This document shows, piece after piece, positions 1 to 12,400 of a stretch of 64,000 nucleotides of DNA (its first letter is position 1; each line of letters begins with the position of its first letter). This DNA comes from Acanthosoma haemorrhoidale (taxonomy: Eukaryota; Arthropoda; Insecta; Hemiptera; Acanthosomatidae): the NCBI GenBank assembly GCA_930367205.1, contig OV884011.1:39197754-39261753 (forward strand), given 5' to 3'. The notes under the pieces were generated by a model. The model did no database searches. It was given only the letters and a program-made list of their open reading frames with translations, and had not been told where the DNA came from. A program made the translations under genes and the position numbers.

Positions 1-246
1 TTTATATTTTGTATTATAAAAAAGCTACAGATTTAAAATAATTTATTAAAGGAAATTAATAACATACATCCCAGTGCATTAGTTAACAACAGTTTTAAAC
101 TATTTGGGTAAAATTAAAATATCATTTAGTTGTTAAAAAGAAACTTGTAGACATGTTTCTTCTTTTGATCTCAATTATATATTTGACAAGAATTCTTGAT
201 TACATTTCAACAATGTAATAAATCTCATTAACAATTTCTGTTCCAG

Positions 247-413
247 GTTTGGGAAACGCCGGGTCCGATGATGGAACACCAGCATCATGACGAAGTTGTT
301 TCCACATCTTCATCATTCACTCAAAATTTTGGTTCATCTGTTGACACATCGTTAGACCATTCGTCCGCACATCAGGTCGACGATACATCCTTTGCAGCAC
401 CTGATGTTTATGC
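247..413 (+). CDS. Gene 1 exon (first in window)
   Basis: Acceptor ttccag ends at 246 and donor GTAAGT starts at 414. In frame 0 it reads VWETPGPMMEHQHHDEVV and onward, ending ...FAAPDVYA with a split codon (phase 2). The Ser/His/Asp-rich composition matches the rest of the protein. Confidence 0.7.
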
Positions 414-3400
414 GTAAGTTTTTATCTTGATTTATTCATCCTGATGAAAAAAGGGAAAGAGTGTGTTGGTCTGATTACAAAATAATTTAAAATTAGTAGA
501 TAAGATGACAAATAATCTTTATTCTGAAATCTACCTTAGATAGTTAGTTAAAATAGCTTTTCTTACTGTAAATATTGATGTGAGATATCGCTTCTCAGTA
601 CAACAGTGGGACATCAATTTTTTCGTGATTTTTGAGGAAGAAAAATCTTAGTACTAGAACAGTTAAAGAAAACTATTTAAAAAATGAAAACAAAATTGGC
701 AGAACTATTCGTTCTGTATTACTAATTGATCATTTGAGTCAAAAAGAGATCAAAAATTCAAGTTCGATTTCATGAAAACTTTCCAAACTTCTGAGATTCC
801 ATAGTTGTGCACAGGGTTAGCGATATGCGAGTCTCGTGAGATCTCAAAAATAAATCAATGGGATCAACTCATAAAGCCTTCGAGTAGTTGTTGAAAGAGA
901 AGGATTGAGATAAAAAAAATTACATAAGGTTACTTGGGTTGGGAGGCAGAGAAGAAAAAAAACATTTTCCAAAATCCCCTAAAAATTGTGTGTTTGTATG
1001 GAAGGAAATATTGAGAGCTGTTAGACTGTTTTAAAGAAATAGGGGGACCGGAAAGTAATGTCGTTTTTTTTTTTTACATTAAATTCAAACAGATAAATTG
1101 TTAACAAGTTTTTGTTTTTGATCAATGATGTAATCACCCTCGTTATCAGCAACCTTTTGCCATCTAGTGTGGAAATTTTCAATGCCTGATCGATCAAAAT
1201 CCATTAGTTTTTGAGCAAAATATCTGGAAATGGCAATTTGGAGATCATCAAAATTTTAAAATTTTTAGCGATCAGAATTAATGAAAATCCGATGGCGCAA
1301 TACCGGGTGAGGCTGGAGATGAAAAATGGGTGGGTCCTCAATGATAATCCAAAAATCTCTCTCCGCATGAATCGGCACGAAGTACAGCTGAGCCAGGGTT
1401 TCACACTCCAAAAAGGCGCTTTTGTGTGTTAGAGTATTCGTGGAGTCGTTCATAGCTGATACCTGGAAAAACTGTGAATGCAGATCTTTACAGTGAACAA
1501 TTGGATCGAGTAAATCAATCTTAAGTGGCAAAAAGCTTCAAAATTTGGATGATGTCCGAAATGATATCTCCAGATATTTTGCTCAAAAACCAATTGATTT
1601 TGATCAATCAGGCATTGAAAATTTGCATGCTAGATGGCAAAAGGTTGCTGATAACGAGGGTGATTACATCATTGATCAAAAACAAAAACTTGTTAACAAT
1701 TTATCTGTTTGAATTTAATGTAAAAAAAACAACAACATTACTTTCAGGCCCCCCTAATAGATATAGATTGTCGGATTATTAGTAATCAAGTTCTTTCTAA
1801 GCTTAGGCTTGGTTACTAAGGTTACTTAGGTGGCTCAGGCCAAGTTATTTAGTGTCTTGTTTTTTGTCTCTATCCTCCTAATCTATGATATACAAAAAAA
1901 TATAGAATAACCTTCAGTGATGATCCTATAAAGCTTCTTGATAATTCACTACAATGATAGCCTTTTTTTTTTTTATCCTTTAAGAAGAAATCTGAGAAGG
2001 TAATTAGGTAATTGAGAAATATGGTCTATCCTTCACTTTCTGTTGCATCTCCTCCAGTATGGCTTAAGCAGTCAAAATCTCACTTCAATCTAGGGCCTAG
2101 AATACTTAATGATAGATGTGACATGTATCTACTAACATCTAAACCTAAACCATCATCCCAACAAAGTCACCTCTCTGTCTAGCATCTCTGTTCATAGTTG
2201 TAGTCTCGTGTTTTTTGTCTCTATCCTCCTAATCTATGATATACAAAAAAAATATAGAATAACCTTCAGTGATGATCCTATAAAGCTTCTTGATAATTCA
2301 CTACAATGATAGCCTTTTTTTTTTTTATCCTTTAAGAAGAAATCTGAGAAGGTAATTAGGTAATTGAGAAATATGGTCTATCCTTCACTTTCTGTTGCAT
2401 CTCCTCCAGTATGGCTTAAGCAGTCAAAATCTCACTTCAATCTAGGGCCTAGAATACTTAATGATAGATGTGACATGTATCTACTAACATCTAAACCTAA
2501 ACCATCATCCCAACAAAGTCACCTCTCTGTCTAGCATCTCTGTTCATAGTTGTAGTCTCGTGTTTTTTGTCTCTATCCTCCTAATCTATGATATACAAAA
2601 AAAATATAGAATAACCTTCAGTGATGATCCTATAAAGCTTCTTGATAATTCACTACAATGATAGCCTTTTTTTTTTTATCCTTTAAGAAGAAATCTGAGA
2701 AGGTAATTAGGTAATTGAGAAATATGGTCTATCCTTCACTTTCTGTTGCATCTCCTCCAGTATGGCTTAAGCAGTCAAAATCTCACTTCAATCTAGGGCC
2801 TAGAATACTTAATGATAGATGTGACATGTATCTACTAACATCTAAACCTAAACCATCATCCCAACAAAGTCACCTCTCTGTCTAGCATCTCTGTTCATAG
2901 TTGTTGTCTCGTGTTTTTTGTCTCTATCCTCCTAATCTATGATATACAAAAAAATATAGAATAACCTTCAGTGATGATCCTATAAAGCTTCTTGATAATT
3001 CACTACAATGATAGCCCTTTTTTTTTATCCTTTAAGAAGAAATCTGAGAAGGTAATTAGGTAATTGAGAAATATGGTCTATCCTTCACTTTCTGTTGCAT
3101 CTCCTATATGGTATGGCTTAAGCAGTCAAAATCTCACTACAGTCACATGTCACATCTATCGACAAATTCTATAAAAATATAACATCCCTCTTTCATCAGC
3201 CTTAAGCCATTATCCCAGCGAATTCATCTACTTAGTTTTAAATTTAGTACTAACCATGAACTATTCCTGATAAAATAATATAAAGTTCTTTAATTATACA
3301 TACCATGATTTTAATTGACTTTTTTTTTCTTTTTCAGGCATCAGAATCCCTCTACCAACCGTACAAACTTCTATATTATGTAAGGATTCGATAATATTGC

Positions 3401-6400
3401 ATGCATTTTCTAGTTCATTTACTTATTCATATCAGTCACCTGTATTTTCATGACACAATTTTATGTTTTAGTGCCGGTCCGCAGATGCCTGGAAGTGCCC
3501 AGGGCTATGCGAGCAGTGGTGCGAACATTATTAAACAGGATCCAAATAATGCATCCAGCAATGTATGTAAGGTAATTATTTATTATTTTGATTGGAGTAT
3601 CCATGATTAGCTAGCAGTGACTTTTCTATATTAAAAGGTGAATTTGTTAAGAATCCACTTGTTTTATACTAGCGATAGGAAACGTATTTATTGAAATATT
3701 ATCTATGATCGAAAGATGAGAACAAATGATAAGCTCTTGAAGTAAGCATAAAATGTCAATTTTTTAACACAACTCGGTTAATTTGATCAACTTATTAACC
3801 AAAACTGAAATAATGATGTCTGGTCATTTTTTTTTTATAAAATGGCAGAAAATGATTGTTCTTCTGCATGAACACTGAGGTTTATATGAAAAACTGACAC
3901 TTTATGTCTTTTCTCTGTACTCTTCATACCTTCTCTATGATGATATAAATATCACACTAGAAAAAAAATTCACCTCTTAATATTAATTTGTTTGGTAATC
4001 CTCTAATCCACTCCACCACAACTGCTACAATTGTTTTGCTTTCCCCACCCTAACCTATGCAACCAATTGCCACACTTACAGTCAGAAACTACTGCAATAA
4101 ACTACTTTTTTTTGTAATGGACATTTATTCTATATTGTTGTCCATTATTCATTATTATTTTCCATTAAGACAAAAATGAAATATTTACTCTCTAAAAATG
4201 ATGTGAGAAATATCAAACCAATTAAACAAAACCTAATTACACTGATAAATAATTAATAACACCTACCCAAAGAAAAGCGTGTAAACAATATTCCAAGTAT
4301 AGAAGTATATTAAGTAATTATGTTGTATCATTCCGGGTAGGTCAGGAATAGGAAAGCAGTGATGGTGGAGTAAGATATAATAGAGGCGTACCATTTTTTT
4401 TAGTTTCATAACAAAGATAGGTATATTTTTCTATTATAATTAAGCTAATTTCAGTCAGAAGAAATATTAGAATATTGTTGTTGTGGTATTGATCCCACTA
4501 TTATTTAATAATTGTTAGCTGATGTTAGCGGTCGGGCACTTACCATCTGATCTAATACTGTATGATTGAGAACCTTGCCTATTAATAAATGTTCAGGGTT
4601 CTATTCCTCTTTCTGCCAGTATAGTTTTTTCTTTTATTAATAAATATTAGAAACATTAAAATAAAAAATCTGTTTTTCACCAAACGTCTATTTATTTTTA
4701 TTGTTATCAGACCTTCTCAAAAATTCATAATATAATAAGAATTGAAAGGTCTTTGATGGAAGTTGGTTAGTTACTTGCTTTGTTTATGGCTCATTGACTT
4801 GGACCTTAAAATTTAAAACTTAAATATACTTTTGCCATGCTAGTTATATTGTTAAGGTTCTGTTAACTACAATGGTTGTGCTGTTAAATAAATACCTTCG
4901 AACTTCTACATATTTTATAGATAATCAATTGTTAATTAGTTGATGTACCTAAGCAGTGTAATTTATTTATTTTATTTACACGCTCAAAAAACAATATTGG
5001 CATTTATGCTTGAATATTTAATGAAAAGCCTGTGTGAAGGGAAGGACTTTTCCATGTTTTTATACTGCAATACCCGAACAATATTGCTATCATTATAATT
5101 TACTGTTAAAAAAATTGGTTATTATTATATTATATAAAAGACCAGCTCATCTAAATATAGTCTATGCTTGTAGTATCCACATTTTGTTCATTTTTTGAAA
5201 GATTTATTTTTTACTGGCTATACGTCCACCACTGATGCATACCAGACAGACAGTGACTCAGAAGAAAGATAAATGTAAATTTTAGCAAATTATTTATCTG
5301 ATAAGTTTCCTTTATAAATGAAATGACAAAAGTACTGACCTACTGATTCAAACATTAGATTTAATTAATCTGTTCCTCCTAAAGAAATTTCCAACAATAT
5401 CAAAAGGCCGGCAAACAAATGAGCTCCAAGAGAGAAGACCTCATACCACCCAATGTTGTACTGAAAATAACAACCAAAGAAAAGTATGGCCCTTCTTGTA
5501 AGGGTGTTTAATGCATGTTTGAAACTAGGATATGTTCCCAATAAATGGAAAAATGCCTCTGTCATTGTTTTTCCTAAGCTAAGAAACCTAAAGACAACCC
5601 TTATCGCTATCGGCCAAGCATATATATATGATTGGTGAAAGACTAGCTTGGAGGGAAAACCTAATGATAATAATATTATTTAATGCCCTAGTTCCGCTTT
5701 AAAATGAGTTACTTTGCCGCCGACTAACTCGATACATTGTGTACCTGAATCTATTTTCAAGTGATTCAAAAATAGACAGTTCTTGGCATATAATCAGTGT
5801 TCGACACTGTCTGGCATGATGACCTGTTCTATAAGATGGCGAGTATCAAACCTCCAAATCACTTCTTAAAATCATCCATCGAGGCAAGACTTCAATCATT
5901 TGGAAATAAAACACTACTGGTTCATCAGGAAATTAATTTAGAATTGGGAATGCCACAATATCTTAACTTATAAAAGAGCTTACAGTTATCTAAATCGTAT
6001 AAATAATTATCGTCCTAGTTCTTAGTCTAAGAAATTAATATCAAGGCAGTGTCCTTCCAGTCCAACCAATGACCCAACCCAGCAGGAACTCAAACCATGA
6101 ATCCTTGGATTATTGGTCCAAATAAATATATTTATTGATAATTGAAAGTAGGACTCTCTCTTTCTCAGGCAATTATTATGGCTGGAAATAAAACTTACCT
6201 ATTACTATTAAAAGATTAGATTAATATTTTGTTTTATGTTTTTTTGTCACTTGTTGATTTAATTATCTATACTTTGCTACTAGGTGTGAGTTGGTTATTT
6301 TCTAGGTGAAACCCCAACCTCAGCAGGCGGCGGTGATCTCCTCCGCGATAGGAACGCATTCTGGTGGTCCCAGTCTCTCCTCTCCGCCTCCACCGTTCAC

Positions 6401-9400
6401 CCAGCAGGGTCACTTCAACTATCAGGTAAGCTTCATGTCTGTTATTTAATAATAATAATAATGATAACTAATCCTATAGAACTTACAAATCACATTGAAA
6501 TCTTAATAGCTTTGACTATTTAGCTCTAGTATTCACTTCAAAATATCTTATTTTTAAATAAAAAAAAATTTGAAGCATTTCACAAATCAACCGTTGATAA
6601 TTGAAAATCAATAAGCCACATGTATTCCACACTTTTCAGTTAAAATTCCATCTTCCTTTTTTGATTAATTTCTTCAATCTTGGTTCATTTCTCTGTTACT
6701 GTAGAAACCTATGCATGGGCGAGATAGTTTTTTTTGTAAAATTTTAGTGCCTAATAAGAAAAGAATTTGAGTGATACATAGCGAGAAAGTGATTCTATAG
6801 GTACCTTTAAGACCTCTTCACCCACTCCATTTGTTACCCTTTTACTAATGAAATGAGCAAGCAGAAATAAAAGGACATTGAAACAAGCGTGTTTAACAGT
6901 GATAGGAAAGAATAGTTCCTGCGTACGGGGGCAAACGTTTGACCTGTGGTGGAAGTGTTTCATTCAATGCCTAAAAAATACAATTTACGAGGAATAATTC
7001 TGTTTTTGATTCAAAGTATCCGGTCTGATCACCCTTAAGATCAGATTTCATAGAAAAAAATAATTATGTGGGCAGTAATTAATATTTAAGAAACAAAGCA
7101 AGATATATCTCAATGGTAACAACTTTCTCTTAAATCTCTTTGCTACTGGCACCAAAAATAAAACCGTATGGTGATTAAGAGCAAGTTTTGGCCCCAGCTT
7201 AAAAATCTTTGCAGATGAGATAAACAATCTGAAGATTTCTAAACTAGTATAAAAAATAGCTCTGTAACTAAATACAGTAATGCAGCGGATTCACTAGAAG
7301 GCAGATGTTAGCTCACAGGTAAATTCTAAGCAAGTTGAAAATATTTTTCTTTGCTGGGATAACAAATCATATCTTGATAATCTTGAAACATCTACCTCAA
7401 TCAACTCTAACCACCGACTATAGGAGATGTGTTTGTAGATCTAAAAATTGCTGATAAAGAAAAAACTTGGCTTAGCGTAAATTACACAACGTTGGCTCCA
7501 ATGAAGCTCCTGCCATGGTTGATAAAAACACGGGCTGTAATGCACTATTAAAAAATAATTTGAAAAGAACTCTTCTAAAATATCACTGCATCATTCACCA
7601 GGAAGTGCTTTGTGTCAAGGACCTTGAATTATCTTCTGTCCAAAAACCAGTTGTGAACTGTATCAAAAAAATATGGACTCGTGCCCCCAATCGCAGGAAA
7701 TTTTGGGATCTGTTCAAAAAAGACATAGTGATGTTCGTTGGCTCTTTAAGAGGAAAGGTTCTGGAAACTATGCAGTGATTTAAAAGCAGTGATGTCTTAA
7801 CTTACCTTAAATAAAGAACTTCCTCACATCTCTTCTCTCCCCTCCTTGAAGATAATGAATGTCTTAGGGTTCTCGTTTTCCTCTGACATGAAACCACATC
7901 TAAACTTGTTGAATACTGACCGAAAAAGGTTGGCTGTAGAGGAAAAACACTTTACAATCAATAAGTTTATAATGGTAATAATTTTTTTTCTAAGTAAGTT
8001 AACAGCGTTCCAGATTATAATAAACATAGCAACACTTGATTCTGTTAAATATAGTAATGATGAAACCTTTGCCTACTGGATTTTATTGAAATATTTTTAA
8101 CTTGGTTGAACCATCAGTTTGTTTACTTACTGTATTTAATATTTGTTAATATTAATATTACCACTTTTTGTTCACAGACCCAGTACAGCAACATGCCTGC
8201 TATTCCATCTCCCCCCGCTGTTCTGATAAATTCTCCAGCTGGTGGACAGCAAGTTCCGCCCAGTCATCAAGGCGAGCTATTCCATTCCTTCCCCATCGGT
8301 GGTCCAACTGTAAGTCTTTTCATAGTATTTAAGTATTATCATCTTGGCAGCTACATTCTGACCTACTTTATAGGTACAAGATCCTGTCATATTTGTAGTT
8401 TGCAAAGATAATGTATCCCTTATATAATGGAGAATGTAATTTATTTGATGAATGAAAATTATTTTATTTTTAGGGATTTTATTTTATTAGTGATATGTGT
8501 TGCAGGTGATAGGTAGCCAGCAAGCACGATCCGGTTATTCTCAATATCCCTATGGGCTCGGACAGAGTCTTGGAGGCACGTCGGCATTCGGCCAGCAAAG
8601 TCTGTACCATTTGCCACCTCAACCCTCAGCTCCTCCTAACCCACCTCCGGATGTCTTCCAGTCCCTATCCCAGTACAGAATGCAGGTAAAATTTTTATTT
8701 AATATAACTCAAATTTAATGATCTCTAATACAATAACTATAAATAACTTTCCTTGCTGTTTTATATAGCCTTCTGCATTTGGCCAGACTCAGCAACTGAG
8801 CAACAGCCCATCGACAGTACTCATCACTTCATCGTCTAATTCTCTAATGTCAGCCAGTGTCAAGTCCACGCCACAGCCTCCGATTGGTGCCATCGGTACT
8901 AAAGCAGGTTATCAGTCTTCAGCACATCCTTCTCAGGCAAGTTATTGATTGAACTGTTTCAGTGTTTCATCTGCTCTATTACCTGTAAATTTATAATTGG
9001 CATATACAGAAATTATTATGGGATCTATTGCTTAGAAATGAGGAAGTCAAGTGCAATACTCTTTCATTCCATTTTTTTTTTTAAATACAGTTGACTGAAT
9101 TCTAAAAAATTTATTCTCCCCCCCCCTTCAGAATATAGCCTTAGGATAAAGCGAAATCCACTTATACTTGTTTTTAGCCTTCAAAAGTTGTAATTTGGGA
9201 CAAACCCGATTCGTTCCACAAAATAGTGTATATAGGTTATTGTTATCCTTCCTACGATTATTTATTGAAGTATTTAGAAAAGATACGCCATACCTAAGCA
9301 TAATAGTTTTGAGTGAAATGTCCTTTTTAGTCGGTAGTTTCTGTCTTGACAGTATCCTTTTTTTAGTGATTCTGGATGTTTAACCAATTTATCAAATTTA

Positions 9401-12400
9401 TTATTAGAAATGGTAATAATAAAAAAAAATGTGTTAATTTTCTTCTCACATCATTATTTGAACAAAACTTTTGTTCCAAGATAGTGAGAGGCCAAATTCT
9501 TTCCTTCCAACGTTTCATTGCAAATCTTGCTCTTTCCAAATTTATTTTTCTAGGTTTTATTTTTAAATTGATTTAATCCAATCCATATTCGCTTTCTCAG
9601 GGTAGGTTAGCTGACTCTTTCGAAGGCAAAAAGGATCATGTTTATCTGGTCAATTCATTTGGAATTAGCGACTTTTGCTACTCACCTCCTCGCATTCATA
9701 AATTGTTTACGGATCTATATACGTTCAGTAGCGTGTATTCCTTATTAATCCATCTGTAATATTTGAAAATGTGAATAACTAAATGATATTAACTAATTAA
9801 TTTGATAAATAAAAAAAAGGTTAACTTGCCAGTTCCTGCTTCATTTTTTAAATTATGGCTTCAGTCCTATCTCCACGCTTGTGTCCTCGGAAGCTGTGCT
9901 TAAAAAAATACCCATTTTATATATTCATAACTTTAGATACAAACAAAATAAACATATTTTTAATAAATTAAGGGTTCGGCTGAATAACGGCCTATGTTAC
10001 ATTCTAAGTTAAGTTCCTACAGAAACCAACAGGTTTCATTGCTATGCCACTTTATACAGCAGCTGGAATGGATATTTGGAACAACGGTCTGTGTTGCATT
10101 TGTGTAAGGAACATGTAATGGAAGCTTTAAAGGACGTTATTCGTTTAAAAACCTGGTTTAGCTAAAATATAAGTTGTTGTTCTGCTGAACCCTTTAGATA
10201 TTGATCATATAATTTTATATTTCATTCGGATTGTTTAAACAAGCATTTTAAAAATTCATATGGATTTTAAAATTGTTAATTATTAATTACTCAATATAAA
10301 ATAAACTTACAAATTACCTAATATTAATATATTTAAAAACAATCTCAAATTAAATAGCAACGAAAAATTTATATATTTTTTGTCTTCGTAAATAAGAATA
10401 CTCTATCTACATAACTTTAATCCAATATTCAAAAAACATTTATAATTTAATAAAACTAACGGAATATTTTGATACGTAAAGCACAAAGGTATTGATGAAT
10501 GAGAAGCTTCCTTTAACTTAATATCTCTAAAACATAAACTTCTACCATAAGTAAGTAACTATAGTAATGATAAATTTGTTAAAAATAATAAGAGATTACA
10601 ATATAAATGCTATTAAGTAACAAACTTCTAATTAGAAATAGACTCCACCTGACTTGTGAAAAAGAAATTTTCCACAATTGTGAAAAAATGTGATCTAGTG
10701 TATAACATTTACTTTTCATAAATTATTTTTGTATTAGTCGATGTGTCTGGTTGGTGATACCAGAGATTTTTTTTTTTTTTACTTTTATTGTAATTATATA
10801 ATACTTAGGTATATAAAATTATATTTATTTTGATATTATTGTATAATCTGCTGTAGTTTAATTGAGGATTTATTAAACTTGCAGGTTCAACTTGGTTTTA
10901 TTCAGTATGATACTCAAATGCTCCCACAAAACTTCCTCCAAAGCTCTCAGCTTGTCCAGAGGCACGGAGGGAACAACGTCGTTCCAGCGATCCAGCCTCC
11001 GACATCATATTACTCAGGTTCTGCAGGTATTTCATTATTTGGTATTAGTTTTAGAAGAAACTAATCAATTTAGGATTTTTCATCTTATCAATATTTACAA
11101 CAAAAAATTCTGTGTTATAATGATATCTTGTAGAATAATTAAGTGTGACTAAAATTTAAATTTTGAAAGCATAATATTATTTTTAAGTCCCTGTTAAGAG
11201 AGTTCCTTTCATTTTTAGGCTACTCAGCATCACAATATTTTGTGATAAGGATTGTCTGATAATCTCTTTAATATTTTAAGCAGAACCCATTTTTGCCTCT
11301 ACTTTCAATAGGAAGTTTCCAGAGTGATAGTAATTTCCCACACATCAGCGAAGAATAGTAGCAAGAAAAAACGCAAATTTTTGATTGTATAGATTTAGGA
11401 AGGCTTTCTTTATCGCATATTGTTTAAAGAGTTGTGATTGTAAAATAGATTTAAAGGTGGTCAGTTTTTATTTTGCATTATTAGTGTAGTATCTCGTAAG
11501 CATCATTCTGCATTTTTGAAATGTTTAAATTATGACTCTGACTTGCACTCTGACATAAAATCAAATCCCGCATTAATGATCAATATGTTTAAATAACATT
11601 TGTTTATATTGTAGACGTAGAGTGTTCATAATTTTGTATGTAGATGTTTATAAATTATTTAACAATAAATTTATAATTTAAAAAAGTATTTGTTTTATTT
11701 ATTTATTGTTTTAAGGTTTTCTTAATTGATAATAATTATTTTATCTTAAAGCTGAGAAAAATCAATTTAAGTGTGATGTATCATACAATTAGTTAGGCTG
11801 GTACAGAAATGGTTGAGAACACAATTACAATCAAAACTTACTTCGTAGTATTAATGCACTAAAGTTTCATATTTTATCAGGATGTCAATATTTATAATTT
11901 GATGCAGCAATAATTATGATAGGGGAACATCAGTTTTTTAATTATCAAGTAATTGATTAATTATTGACTTTTCAATATTTTTCCTGGGGTTGCTTTTATT
12001 TTTAGCATCATGTTGGGCATCCATCTTCCATACTAAACCACCCCTATATGTGTGATATTAAGGCCTGATCAATACCTGTAATGATTATTTGTAATAACAG
12101 TCCTAAAATAAACATTTTTTCAATCAGTATATTAAAATCTTTAATTTAAAATCAGCTCAATAAGATGGAAGATGCTTTTATTACCAATTAATTAATGACT
12201 CATAATTGTGTTTAATTAAGTTAGCAATATTTTTCATGTCGTCTTGCCATGTAAGAAACTTCCATGTAAACTTGTTGCTATCTAAAGGGACTTATAATAA
12301 CAGGAGGGACCGATGCAGGAAAAACAACAACAATGGTTTTTGAACTATCAATCCTTTAGCTTAGCAGTATTAACAAAACTTGGTTAGTTATGTTAAGTAA

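Larger units (their letters stand above)
3563..6305. other. Gene 1 intron, AT-rich
   Basis: Apart from a tRNA-like SINE candidate (4505-4640) and a non-LTR reverse-transcriptase relic (5440-5900), I see only AT-rich sequence without coding potential. Confidence 0.6.

Noticed and set aside
1850..3139. CRISPR-like repeat array
   Set aside because: The units are 351 bp tandem copies without spacers, in an intron of a eukaryotic gene.
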